A DNA stretch of 21,109 nt, taken from NCBI GenBank assembly GCA_024642605.1, contig JAHEAT010000007.1, positions 1 through 21,109 of the forward strand. The letters run 5' to 3'. A program made the position numbers and the translations under genes. This document shows positions 8,015 to 14,737 of the stretch, one piece after another (within the stretch, counting starts at the first letter, position 1; the number at the start of each line of letters is the position of its first letter). The notes under the pieces are model-generated. The model searched no databases. It saw only the letters and a list, made by a program, of their open reading frames with translations, and was not told where the DNA came from. Source of the stretch: Microbacteriaceae bacterium. Lineage in GTDB: Bacteria; Actinomycetota; Actinomycetes; Actinomycetales; Microbacteriaceae.

Positions 8015-9165
8015 ACGTTTGTCCTATCAGAGTCGCTAACCACGATATTTCTATCGGCAAGAGGTAACCGCAGGGTAAACGTTGACCCAACGCCTGGTTT
8101 CGAGAAAACTCGCACTTCACCATTGTGGCTCAGGGCAACGTGCTTGACGATGCTAAGCCCGAGGCCAGTGCCACCCGTTTCTCTCGATCGCGATGGGTCG
8201 ACCCGGTAGAAACGCTCGAAAACGCGGTTCTGCTCTTCGGCATCTAACCCAACCCCGTTATCGGTCACTGCGATTTCTGCTACGTCGTCGCTGATTCTTA
8301 GGCCGACGCCGACCGTATCGTTCTCGTCGGAGTAGATAATGGCGTTTTCGATCAGGTTCTTTAGCGCCACAATCAGCATCTCCTGGTCGCCAACCACGGT
8401 GATTCCAGATGGGGCTAGAAAATTCACCTTGATGTTCTTTTGCTCGGCTCTAAAAGCGTTTCTTTCGACGGCCTCTTCAACCACGGCCGACAAATCGACA
8501 AGCTCCACGTGCGACTGCATTTCGACCGACTGGTATCTCGAAAGCTGAATCACATCAGAAACCAGCGAGGCAAGTCGCTTGGCTTCTTTTCTCAAACTCT
8601 TGGTGAACTTCTCGAGCATTACCGGGTCGCCTTCGGCGTCGTTAATTGCCTCGGATAGCAGCGAAATGGCGCCGATCGGAGTTTTAAGTTCGTGCGAAAT
8701 GTTTGCAATAAAATCGCGACGTGTTTCATCGAGGCGCCGTGCTTCGGTACGGTCTTCGACCAAGAGCAGTACATTTCCGTCGCCAAGATTTGTGGCGCGG
8801 GCGCTCACGAAAATGCTAGAACCACGAAGCCCGGTGCTCAGCTCGACATCGATGGTTTCAATCCCGGTAGCATTTCGAGCGCGAACTACCAAGGCTTCGA
8901 GCTCTGGGTGGCGCAGCGTTCTAACCCTCAAAAGGCCCATGGCCAAAGCGCCCTGAGTGGCGCGCACGGCCACGTTTGAGGGGTTCAGTACTACCGCCGA
9001 GGCGGAGAGAACTTCGAGCAGTTCGGTAGAGGCATCGGATATCGATTGGCCTTGGTGAAACTTTTCGTTTACGCGCTTTCTAAAGCGATTGACAAACGCA
9101 CCAACGACTGCACCGCCGAGGCCCAACCCCAGCAAGAACAGCCACAAGCCTTGAAAGTCATTCAC
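8011..9165 (-). CDS. senX3: Sensor histidine kinase SenX3/PhoR-type
   Basis: A 384-residue histidine kinase. Only one hydrophobic segment is evident, residues 7-25 (LWLFLLGLGLGGAVVGAFV), so little or nothing of the protein is extracellular. Residues about 45-140 form a PAS-like domain, then comes the H-box FIANISHELKTP with phosphoacceptor H158, the N-box (NLIENAIIYS), the G1 box VTDNGVGLD and the G2 box GGTGLGLSIV. It phosphorylates RegX3. In the actinobacterial model such kinases receive the phosphate signal through PhoU and the Pst transporter instead of sensing it outside the cell; phoU lies divergently next door. The start is GTG; no Shine-Dalgarno precedes it, and a TACTCT hexamer sits 7 bases upstream, which suggests a leaderless mRNA. 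Confidence 0.93.
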   Translation of the reverse strand: MNDFQGLWLFLLGLGLGGAVVGAFVNRFRKRVNEKFHQGQSISDASTELLEVLSASAVVLNPSNVAVRATQGALAMGLLRVRTLRHPELEALVVRARNATGIETIDVELSTGLRGSSIFVSARATNLGDGNVLLLVEDRTEARRLDETRRDFIANISHELKTPIGAISLLSEAINDAEGDPVMLEKFTKSLRKEAKRLASLVSDVIQLSRYQSVEMQSHVELVDLSAVVEEAVERNAFRAEQKNIKVNFLAPSGITVVGDQEMLIVALKNLIENAIIYSDENDTVGVGLRISDDVAEIAVTDNGVGLDAEEQNRVFERFYRVDPSRSRETGGTGLGLSIVKHVALSHNGEVRVFSKPGVGSTFTLRLPLADRNIVVSDSDRTNV

Positions 9166-9171
9166 ATGGTT

Positions 9172-9193
9172 AAGAGTAGGCGAAGAGTAGGCT
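9172..9193. repeat. Two tandem 11-base repeats in the senX3-phoU intergenic region
   Basis: AAGAGTAGGCG (9172-9182) is followed directly by AAGAGTAGGCT (9183-9193); the units agree at 10 of 11 positions and are spaced one helical turn apart. OmpR/PhoB-type regulators commonly bind head-to-tail repeats with 11-base spacing. The sequence is unlike the PHO-box consensus, and the proximal unit contains the candidate -10 of senX3. Confidence 0.55.
9173..9178 (-). promoter_or_regulatory. Candidate leaderless -10 element of senX3
   Basis: Read on the minus strand this is TACTCT, ending 7 bases before the senX3 GTG at 9165, so transcription would start at the GTG itself. The hexamer lies inside the proximal copy of an 11-base tandem repeat. 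No ribosome-binding site is visible. Confidence 0.45.
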
Positions 9194-9223
9194 GTGAGCG
9201 GAAGAAGGCGATTGTCTTTCGCC

Positions 9224-9269
9224 GTTTTCCCTGCGAATTAAGTGTTAGTTGTATTTGCGTTAACCTGCG
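9224..9269 (+). promoter_or_regulatory. Candidate PHO-box cluster upstream of phoU
   Basis: I compared this region with the 11-base unit recalled for Streptomyces PhoP, GKTCAYYYRSG. GTTAACCTGCG at 9259-9269 matches 10 of 11 positions. The unit directly before it, 9248-9258, matches 6 of 11, and GTTTTCCCTGC at 9224-9234 matches 7 of 11. The strong unit ends 22 bases before the phoU ribosome-binding site. The Streptomyces phoU/phoRP intergenic region has the same divergent layout and carries PHO boxes. No clear -10 for phoU was identified. Confidence 0.45.
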
Positions 9270-9304
9270 CAAACGACCATTTAGGCATAACAAGGAGTGA
9301 AACC

Positions 9305-9955
9305 ATGCGCGAAGTTTTTCAAAAAGAACTAGTCGAAGTTCAAGACCGCCTCTACGAGATGGCCGCCGACGCCACCCGCACCATGGAGCACGCTTCTAAA
9401 TCCTTTATTCGCTCAGACGTAACCCTGGCCGATCAGGCCATCGCCAGTGCCGACCAAATGGCGTCGAAAGCGCTTGCACTTGACGAACTCGTCATTCGCA
9501 TTCTTGCTCGCCAGTCGCCGGTTGCCCGAGACCTTCGCATTCTAGTTTCAGCTCTACGAATTAGCGCATCGCTGGAGCGCATGGGAGCCTTAGCTGGTCA
9601 CGTTGCACAGATCGCGCGCTTCCGCTATCCAGGTTCAGCCATTCCAGAATCCCTGCGAGGAACTTTCATTGAGCTCGGTGCGCTAGACGTTGAACTAGGT
9701 CACAAGCTCGAGCGCTTGCTCAAAGACCCAAACGTAGATGTGGCCAAGTCGATTCAGGCAGAAGACCAGCGAGTAGACGAACTTCACCGTTCAGTGTTCG
9801 ACACCGTGCTAGGTGATGACTGGAAAGAGAATGCGGTGTTCACCGTCGACGTAACTCTGGCTAGCCGTTACCACGAGCGCTTTGCCGACCACGTTGTAGA
9901 CATCTCAGCCAAGATCTCGTACCTCTCTACCGGAGAGTGGAACGACACCATCTAG
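9305..9955 (+). CDS. phoU: Phosphate-signalling protein PhoU
   Basis: 216 residues with the two tandem three-helix PhoU domains (about 10-100 and 115-205). Recognisable segments are the N-terminal LVEVQDRLYEMAADATRTMEHA, the repeat-1 DQMASKALALDELVIRILARQSPVARDLRILVSALRIS, and the C-terminal ASRYHERFADHVVDISAKISYLSTGEW. PhoU is a cytosolic metal-binding regulator that restrains the phosphate sensor kinase and the Pst transporter when phosphate is plentiful. I chose ATG at 9305 because AAGGAG (9292-9297) precedes it at proper spacing; the frame is open further upstream to 9242, but the extra 21 residues are not PhoU-like. It is divergent from senX3-regX3, as in several actinobacteria, with candidate PHO-box units between. 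The gene converges with gpmA. Confidence 0.95.
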   Translation: MREVFQKELVEVQDRLYEMAADATRTMEHASKSFIRSDVTLADQAIASADQMASKALALDELVIRILARQSPVARDLRILVSALRISASLERMGALAGHVAQIARFRYPGSAIPESLRGTFIELGALDVELGHKLERLLKDPNVDVAKSIQAEDQRVDELHRSVFDTVLGDDWKENAVFTVDVTLASRYHERFADHVVDISAKISYLSTGEWNDTI

Positions 9956-9957
9956 CA

Positions 9958-9981
9958 TTCGGTTCGACTCAATCAACCGAA
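9958..9981. terminator. Possible bidirectional terminator between phoU and gpmA
   Basis: A perfect 7-base inverted repeat, TTCGGTT (9958-9964) and AACCGAA (9975-9981), with a 10-base loop, begins 2 bases after the phoU stop and ends 15 bases before the gpmA stop. No T-run follows on either strand, so it may instead act as an mRNA 3' end stabiliser or as a weak terminator. Confidence 0.45.
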
Positions 9982-9996
9982 CTAAAGCGACTGGGG

Positions 9997-10746
9997 TTAT
10001 TTCTTTCCTTGAGCAGCAACGGCTGCGGCGCCGGCTGCAGCAGCCTCTGGGTCTAGGTATTCTCCACCCTTTACCAGTGGCTTGAAGTTTGCGTCTAGCT
10101 TGTAAACCAACGGGATTCCGGTTGGAATGTTGAGCTCAGCGATTTCGTCATCAGAGACTCCATCCAAGTGCTTGACGAGGGCACGCAGGGAGTTGCCGTG
10201 TGCGGTGATCAAAACGGTTTTACCCGACTTTAGGTCGGCCACAATCTCGTCGTTCCAAAGTGGAAGCATGCGGTCGAGAACATCCTTGAGGCATTCGGTT
10301 TTTGGAACATTAGGGCCGAGTGCTGCATAACGCTCATCGTGTGCCTGCGAATACTTGTCGTTGTCGTCAATTGGCGGTGGCGGAACATCGTAGGAGCGAC
10401 GCCAGATTTGAAACTGCTCGGCTCCATACTCGGCGAGGGTTTGAGCTTTGTCTTTGCCCTGAAGCGCTCCGTAGTGGCGTTCGTTCAAGCGCCAGTCGCG
10501 TTTAACATCGATCCATGAGCGGTCGGCTGCGTTAAGAGCAATGTGTGCGGTGTTGATGGCTCGCTTTAGACGCGAGGTGTACAAAAGTTCTGGCTTGAGG
10601 CCCGACTCGGCAAGAAGTTCGCCGGCACGCTTGGCTTCGGCTCGACCTTGATCAGATAGATCTACATCTACCCATCCGGTAAAGAGGTTTTCTTGGTTCC
10701 AGGTGCTGTTGCCGTGGCGCAACAAGATGACGGTGTATTCAGACAT
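9997..10746 (-). CDS. gpmA: 2,3-bisphosphoglycerate-dependent phosphoglycerate mutase
   Basis: A 249-residue histidine phosphatase-superfamily enzyme that interconverts 3- and 2-phosphoglycerate in glycolysis and gluconeogenesis. The phosphohistidine motif is [18 protein letters not shown] (RHG at 10-12, catalytic H11). Other active-site residues are the arginine in TSRLKRA, E89 in [12 protein letters not shown], and H183 in [10 protein letters not shown]. The PPPPIDDND loop and the Ala-rich C-terminal tail ending in QGKK are usual for GpmA. ATG at 10746 follows TAAACT with exactly 6 bases between, so the mRNA is probably leaderless; the GAGG two bases before ATG is too close to be a normal ribosome-binding site. 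In M. tuberculosis gpm1 (Rv0489) also lies beside senX3-regX3. Confidence 0.96.
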   Translation of the reverse strand: MSEYTVILLRHGNSTWNQENLFTGWVDVDLSDQGRAEAKRAGELLAESGLKPELLYTSRLKRAINTAHIALNAADRSWIDVKRDWRLNERHYGALQGKDKAQTLAEYGAEQFQIWRRSYDVPPPPIDDNDKYSQAHDERYAALGPNVPKTECLKDVLDRMLPLWNDEIVADLKSGKTVLITAHGNSLRALVKHLDGVSDDEIAELNIPTGIPLVYKLDANFKPLVKGGEYLDPEAAAAGAAAVAAQGKK

Positions 10747-10752
10747 GCCTCA

Positions 10753-10758
10753 AGTTTA
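10753..10758 (-). promoter_or_regulatory. Candidate leaderless -10 element of gpmA
   Basis: TAAACT on the minus strand ends 6 bases before the gpmA ATG, placing the transcript start at or next to the A of ATG. The identical hexamer and spacing occur before the micro-ORF at 14375. Confidence 0.5.
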
Positions 10759-10775
10759 GCCGAGCCGTCGTTGGG

Positions 10776-10781
10776 TAGCCT
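10776..10781 (+). promoter_or_regulatory. Candidate leaderless -10 element of the methyltransferase gene
   Basis: TAGCCT ends 6 bases before the GTG at 10788, and no Shine-Dalgarno lies between gpmA and this gene. It fits TAnnnT, the actinobacterial -10 pattern. The match is modest, since C at positions 4-5 is not consensus. Confidence 0.35.
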
Positions 10782-10787
10782 TGTTGC

Positions 10788-11573
10788 GTGGCGAACAAGA
10801 AACCCGTGGGCACGATTACGCGTGGCACCACAAACCCGAATCGGCTGCGGCGCGTCGATCGCTTTATCGCGGCTGCACCGATTGTTCGCAAACCGCGATG
10901 CGTGGTCGTCGACCTGGGTTTTGGGGCATCGCCCATAACAGCGATCGAACTTCAAGATCGCTTGGCGAAAATCAACTCGAGTATCGAAGTGGTTGGCATC
11001 GAGATCGACCGCGAGCGAGTTCAGCGGGGCATTGAGGTGCAGCGGCCTGGCTTGCGCTTTATGCTCGGCGGTTTCGAGACTCCCCTACCTACAGGAATTG
11101 CAAACGCCGATGTAATTCGAGCATTCAACGTACTGAGGCAATACGACGAGAGCGAAGTGGCAGCCGCTTGGGCGCAAATGCAGTCTCGCCTCACCAGCGA
11201 TGGCTTACTTATCGAGGGCACCTGCGATGAAATCGGCAGGCTTTCAAGTTGGGTAACTCTGGGGCGCGTTGAGCCCAAGACCTTCACAATCTCGCTTCAC
11301 CTGGGCACGCTCCAGATGCCTTCTCAGGTGGCAGAGCGATTGCCGAAAGTGCTCATTCACCGCAATGTGTCGGGTGAAAAGATTCACGAATACCTTGCAG
11401 CACTAGATAAGGCTTGGGCCAAAAATGCTCCGCTGTCTTCTTTTGGCGCTGTGCAACGTTGGCTTGCCACCTGCGAGCACATGGTTCAGCTCGGTTGGCC
11501 CATTGCAGTAAACCGCAAACGGTGGCGCCTTGGTGAACTCACCGTTGATTGGGCAGCGATAGCGCCTAAATAG
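10788..11573 (+). CDS. Putative class I SAM-dependent methyltransferase
   Basis: 261 residues. The glycine-rich motif I VVVDLGFGASP (39-49) and a following VVGIEIDRERV (68-78), with an acidic residue where SAM ribose binding is expected, identify a Rossmann-fold methyltransferase. An AFNVLRQYDESEVAAAWAQM stretch resembles the region around motifs IV to V. The N terminus (GTITRGTTNPNRLRRVDRFI) is basic and may contact substrate. The target is unknown; the gene could belong to a small-molecule or an RNA methylase group. GTG at 10788 is taken as the start because a TAnnnT hexamer lies 6 bases upstream and no earlier in-frame start is better. It is divergent from gpmA across 41 bases, and its last 8 bases overlap the end of the convergent FUSC gene. 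Confidence 0.8.
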   Translation: MANKKPVGTITRGTTNPNRLRRVDRFIAAAPIVRKPRCVVVDLGFGASPITAIELQDRLAKINSSIEVVGIEIDRERVQRGIEVQRPGLRFMLGGFETPLPTGIANADVIRAFNVLRQYDESEVAAAWAQMQSRLTSDGLLIEGTCDEIGRLSSWVTLGRVEPKTFTISLHLGTLQMPSQVAERLPKVLIHRNVSGEKIHEYLAALDKAWAKNAPLSSFGAVQRWLATCEHMVQLGWPIAVNRKRWRLGELTVDWAAIAPK

Positions 11574-12639
11574 CCGGAAGCTCGGCGCGCGCATCTTCTT
11601 CGCTCATACCGCTGGCACAGAGCAGGTCGACCAGCAAGGGTCGCAGCAACAAAAGCACGGATGCTTCACGCACCTGATCGGCGATACCGTGCTTTTTGGG
11701 GTCGAGTTGCTGAATGATGCTGACCAACATTTCTTGCGCGTCATCGAGTAGGGAAGGCTCCTCGATGCCTCGAGCTAGAACGCGAGTAGCGTCAGCGATT
11801 TGTTCCATTAGGTCGGCGAGATATGGCCGAGGCTGCCTATCACGAATCAAAAAGTCGACTCGGCGAACCACCACTCTTAGGTTTCTGGTGGCTAGATCCA
11901 TTCCGCGCATCAGCCGAACCTGACCGATTAGCTCGTCGCGGTACTTACGCAAAAACGGCGAAATACGAGAAATCGAGATCGCGCTGTCGAGCGACATGCG
12001 CCAGTTGTCAACCAGAGGTTGCGTGCGCCTGACCTGTCGCAGGGTATCGTCGGCAACTTCTATGTCTACATCGCGCAAGGCCAGTTTTAGAGCATCGAGC
12101 GACTCTAGAAAAACCTCAAACAAACGATTGGCATCGGTTCGCGCTAGCCCGCGAGGGTCTCGAGGAATCAGAGCGGTAACCACGAGCGCCGTGATACCTC
12201 CAATCAGGCCATCCAAGCTGCGAATGAAAGCGCCGCCCTCTGGCGCCGGCAGTATCTGTACCAGCATCGCCTGCAAACCCACAGTGAGCGCGAAGGTCGC
12301 GCTGCCCGAGATAAACCGCGCGCTAAGCAAGCAAATGAGCAACACAACGGCGATTTGCCACATGCCCTGACCAAACAACTGAAGCAATATTTCGCTGAGT
12401 GCGATTCCGATCACCATGCCGGTGGCGGTTTCGATAACGCGGCGCGGCCTTGCATCGCGACTGAAACCCAGCGAGGTGATGGTAACCGTGACGGCAAAAA
12501 GCGGAATTGCGTGACCCAAACCAAAGTGGGCGATTGCGTAGCCGCTCGATGCTCCGAGAACTATTTGCAGAATCGGCGCGAGCGATTCGATCATGCGGCG
12601 CCACGATTCTTTGAAACTCCAGTGCAATTTTGGCTTCAT
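11566..12639 (-). CDS. FUSC-family (aromatic acid exporter-like) membrane protein
   Basis: 357 residues. The N-terminal half (about 17-160) is strongly hydrophobic, with around six predicted helices, for example ESLAPILQIVLGASSGYAIA, AIPLFAVTVTITSLGF, MVIGIALSEILLQLF, MWQIAVVLLICLLSARF and LIGGITALVVTALIP. The motif SRDARPRRVIETATG between helices is characteristic of FUSC/ArAE-type proteins. The C-terminal half is cytosolic and helical, with no recognised catalytic motif. Family members are putative efflux pumps for aromatic acids or other organic anions; the substrate is unknown. ATG at 12639 overlaps the ygfZ stop by 4 bases (ATGA), so it is the last gene of the micro-ORF/nitrobindin-like/ygfZ operon. 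Its stop overlaps the convergent methyltransferase gene. Confidence 0.85.
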   Translation of the reverse strand: MKPKLHWSFKESWRRMIESLAPILQIVLGASSGYAIAHFGLGHAIPLFAVTVTITSLGFSRDARPRRVIETATGMVIGIALSEILLQLFGQGMWQIAVVLLICLLSARFISGSATFALTVGLQAMLVQILPAPEGGAFIRSLDGLIGGITALVVTALIPRDPRGLARTDANRLFEVFLESLDALKLALRDVDIEVADDTLRQVRRTQPLVDNWRMSLDSAISISRISPFLRKYRDELIGQVRLMRGMDLATRNLRVVVRRVDFLIRDRQPRPYLADLMEQIADATRVLARGIEEPSLLDDAQEMLVSIIQQLDPKKHGIADQVREASVLLLLRPLLVDLLCASGMSEEDARAELPAI

Positions 12640-13658
12640 CGTTTGCCGCCCGTTAGCAAGTTTGGGCGCGCAATGCCGGCCGCCTTGCCAGCATCTGATG
12701 GAACGATCACTTCTTGCGATGCAGAAATCGCACCGTACTCACTCACCACAAGCAACTCGGCATCTTCGGGTACATTGCGCTGAACTAATCCAAGGGCAAT
12801 CGGCCCCTGCTCGAAGTGCTGAGCCATTGAAGTCACCACTCCGCGAGCGCGCTCCGACCGCGAGCCGTCTGCATTCAAGACCCAGATTTCTGAGCCAACT
12901 TCAGGCAGCGCATGTCCCGAGCCATCTAAGTGCAGAAAAACGAGACGACGCGGAGGATGTCCGAGGTTGTGAGTTTTAGCGACTGCCTCTTGACCGCGGT
13001 AGCAGCCCTTGCTGAGGTGAACGGCGGTGGCCATCCAGTCGACTTCGTGCGGCATGGTGCGTTCGTCAACTTCGTTGAGGCCAGGGCGCCAGGCGGCAAC
13101 TCGCAGGGCATCCAAGGCATCGGTGCCAACCAATTCGTGTTTACCGGTAAACGAAACGTAGTCGTCGCTATTAACTAGAAACTCACGGTAACCCCACTTG
13201 GCGCCCGATGTTTTGGCATACCGAACGCCGCCCGGAACAACCGTTGGCCAAGGATCCGTCCAGGTGGCAGGTAACCCATCGATTTCGGCAACCGAGCCGA
13301 AGACCACATATTCGTTCGACACATCGTCAATAGCCACCTTCGAACGAAAGGTCATTCGTTCAAACCACACCAAAAGACCAGCCACGGCATCGGCGCTGAC
13401 GATCAAAGTGGTTGACGTGCCATCGTCCGCGGCATGAAAAACGTGCTCTACGTGACCTTGAACATTCAGCAGCAGAGCTTCGCGCGATTGACCGGGCTTT
13501 AGGTTCTTGAAGTCGGTCGTGAGCATCGAGTGCAACCATTCGAGGCGGTCATCACCCGAGATTCGAATCACACCGCGGTCTAGCTCAACAACCGCTTCAC
13601 CCGCGGCAAGCTTGCGCTGTTCGATCATCGGGTTGCCGAAGTGGGCCTTGGCCGCCAT
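12636..13658 (-). CDS. ygfZ: YgfZ-type folate-binding iron-sulfur maintenance protein
   Basis: 340 residues, related to the glycine-cleavage T-protein. The diagnostic motif KGCYRGQE is at residues 217-224 (counted from the ATG at 13658), with the conserved cysteine that distinguishes YgfZ from GcvT. The N-terminal segment VIRISGDDRLEWLHSMLTTDFKNL and the glycine-rich VQGHVEHVF stretch are typical of the folate-binding fold. In E. coli YgfZ supports activity of some iron-sulfur enzymes such as MiaB, using tetrahydrofolate; here this is inferred. The frame is open further upstream to 13736, but that overlaps the neighbouring gene with non-family sequence. ATG at 13658 lies 2 bases after the stop of the nitrobindin-like gene, indicating coupling. 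The end overlaps the FUSC gene by 4 bases. Confidence 0.9.
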   Translation of the reverse strand: MAAKAHFGNPMIEQRKLAAGEAVVELDRGVIRISGDDRLEWLHSMLTTDFKNLKPGQSREALLLNVQGHVEHVFHAADDGTSTTLIVSADAVAGLLVWFERMTFRSKVAIDDVSNEYVVFGSVAEIDGLPATWTDPWPTVVPGGVRYAKTSGAKWGYREFLVNSDDYVSFTGKHELVGTDALDALRVAAWRPGLNEVDERTMPHEVDWMATAVHLSKGCYRGQEAVAKTHNLGHPPRRLVFLHLDGSGHALPEVGSEIWVLNADGSRSERARGVVTSMAQHFEQGPIALGLVQRNVPEDAELLVVSEYGAISASQEVIVPSDAGKAAGIARPNLLTGGKR

Positions 13659-13660
13659 GG

Positions 13661-14263
13661 CTATTCGACTCGTTCGAGGCGTGCCGATGCGTGCGACTTT
13701 AGTTCGCTGCCTGGCAGGGCGATGTCCCATGCCCACAGCAGTGCACCCTCAACCAGCCCGTAAATGCGGGTCGAGTGACGGTAGCTTTTCGCGCCGTCAA
13801 AAGCGATGCCCCGGTCTGAGGCGAGGTGAATTTTGGCGTTCTTGACAAAGCCCTTGTAGAACTCGGCAACACCACCGGGATGCAGCGTCGAAACGTGAAG
13901 CGCGAAGCCGTCTTCGGTGCGCAAGGCGTCTAGGTCTTCGTGCGACTTGATGGTTGGCTCGCCGGTGCCGAGCAGGAGGCCAGGGCCGTGATCAGCTGGC
14001 TCTGAGTCGCGAGCAATCTTCCAAAAACCAAGTTCGTTTGGCAATGCCGCATTGCTGCCATCTGACAGATGAACCACCGATGAGTAGCTGAGTGCGCCCA
14101 AACCGTTGTCGGCGAACTCGATGGTTTGAAAGAATTCGTGCTCGGGTGCTGGTTCTTCTTGGCCATCTGGCTTGTAAGAGATGACGCCGCTACCCTGCCA
14201 CGTGCCCACCAGAAAAGAGAGCGGGGTTAGTTCGATAGGTAACCCATCGGGAAGAACGAACAA
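13661..14263 (-). CDS. Nitrobindin/FABP-like heme-binding beta-barrel protein (DUF1794)
   Basis: 200 residues from the chosen TTG start. GTWQGSG at 20-26 is the GxWxGxG signature of the nitrobindin-like family, and H191 in the C-terminal SHASARLERV segment sits where the heme-ligating histidine of characterised nitrobindins is found. The repeating polar/hydrophobic pattern suits a 10-stranded barrel. Family members bind ferric heme and can bind nitric oxide or convert peroxynitrite; older annotations say fatty-acid-binding-like. I prefer TTG at 14263 over the TTG at 14317 because the family begins about 20 residues before GxWxGxG and because TTG comes 1 base after the stop of the micro-ORF. 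The gene order next to ygfZ resembles M. tuberculosis Rv0813c and Rv0811c. Confidence 0.88.
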   Translation of the reverse strand: MFVLPDGLPIELTPLSFLVGTWQGSGVISYKPDGQEEPAPEHEFFQTIEFADNGLGALSYSSVVHLSDGSNAALPNELGFWKIARDSEPADHGPGLLLGTGEPTIKSHEDLDALRTEDGFALHVSTLHPGGVAEFYKGFVKNAKIHLASDRGIAFDGAKSYRHSTRIYGLVEGALLWAWDIALPGSELKSHASARLERVE

Positions 14264-14264
14264 C

Positions 14265-14375
14265 TTACTTCTGACCCTTGAAGAGTTTGTAGAGAACCAG
14301 TGCCGAAACTCCAGCAATGGCCAACGATGCGAGCACTAGAAGCCCGGTGAAGAAAATCTCGGCAGCAAGAATCAT
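14265..14375 (-). CDS. 36-residue single-helix membrane micro-protein
   Basis: A short frame reading MILAAEIFFTGLLVLASL at its start and ending KLFKGQK, 36 residues plus a TAA stop. Residues 2-30 are almost entirely hydrophobic (one Glu at position 6), followed by a basic tail, the layout of a single-pass membrane peptide with a cytosolic C terminus. TAAACT lies exactly 6 bases before its ATG, implying a leaderless mRNA, and its stop is 1 base before the TTG start of the nitrobindin-like gene. Context and composition support a real gene; I do not recognise a family. It could alternatively act as a leader peptide that enables translation of the downstream gene. Confidence 0.7.
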   Translation of the reverse strand: MILAAEIFFTGLLVLASLAIAGVSALVLYKLFKGQK

Positions 14376-14381
14376 GTTAAA

Positions 14382-14387
14382 AGTTTA
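14382..14387 (-). promoter_or_regulatory. Candidate leaderless -10 of the micro-ORF/nitrobindin-like/ygfZ/FUSC operon
   Basis: TAAACT on the minus strand, ending 6 bases before the ATG at 14375. The same hexamer and spacing precede gpmA. AAAGGA overlaps it on the upstream side but would lie too far from the ATG for ordinary ribosome binding. Confidence 0.5.
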
Positions 14388-14410
14388 TCCTTTGCTTTCT
14401 TGAACCCTAT

Positions 14411-14671
14411 TTACCAGCGAGAAATGAACAGGTATGAGCTGGCGATGGCGAGAATCACATAAGAGCCGCCGGCTACGTAAATAAGTTCGCGAACAATGCC
14501 GGTTGCGCTGGCCTTCACGAGGTGAATAAGGCTGACCGCAGCTATTGAACTAGCGAGAATCGCGCCGTACCAAGCCAGCGCAGCCTCTTGCGCGGCGGCT
14601 GCGGTAACCCACACCGTGGCGACCGTCACGAAGAACCATATGGCCGAGATTTGAATCCATGCTCTACTCAC
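14411..14671 (-). CDS. Small three-helix membrane protein, function unknown
   Basis: 86 residues with three hydrophobic stretches: IQISAIWFFVTVATVWVTAAAA, LAWYGAILASSIAAVSLIHLV and LIYVAGGSYVILAIASSYLFI, joined by short loops. No family or catalytic motif is recognised. The frame is open upstream to 14746, but the extra 25 residues are polar and overlap the glnR start region, so I take GTG at 14671 (SRAWIQIS). A CATGAT hexamer 6 bases upstream could serve as a weak leaderless -10; no Shine-Dalgarno is visible. The gene is divergent from glnR across 66 bases, and 35 bases separate its stop from the micro-ORF start on the same strand. Confidence 0.7.
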   Translation of the reverse strand: MSRAWIQISAIWFFVTVATVWVTAAAAQEAALAWYGAILASSIAAVSLIHLVKASATGIVRELIYVAGGSYVILAIASSYLFISRW

Positions 14672-14708
14672 ACCTAAATCATGCCTTACGGGCGCACGGT
14701 TTGGTGGG

Positions 14709-14714
14709 TAAACT
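14709..14714 (+). promoter_or_regulatory. Candidate -10 element of glnR
   Basis: TAAACT, placing a transcript start near 14721 and leaving a 17-base leader that contains GGAG at 14729-14732, correctly spaced before the ATG at 14738. TTACGG at 14686-14691 lies 17 bases upstream and is only a weak -35. The element sits inside the longer open frame from 14681, which argues against that earlier start. Confidence 0.5.
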
Positions 14715-14737
14715 TGAGGCAACCCAACGGAGAACAG

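Noticed and set aside
9242..9304. N-terminal extension of phoU from 9242
   Set aside because: The added residues are not PhoU-like, the extension overlaps the candidate PHO-box unit, and AAGGAG precedes the ATG at 9305.
9836..9846. GTTCACCGTCG as another PHO box
   Set aside because: It lies within the phoU coding sequence and is explained by ordinary codons; the core heptamer occurs in several coding regions.
13659..13736. Longer ygfZ start at 13736
   Set aside because: The extra 26 residues are basic, not family-like, and overlap the end of the nitrobindin-like gene; ATG 13658 is stop-coupled.
14681..14737. Longer glnR start at 14681
   Set aside because: The TAAACT promoter candidate lies inside it, and ATG 14738 has GGAG at good spacing and matches the usual GlnR N terminus.
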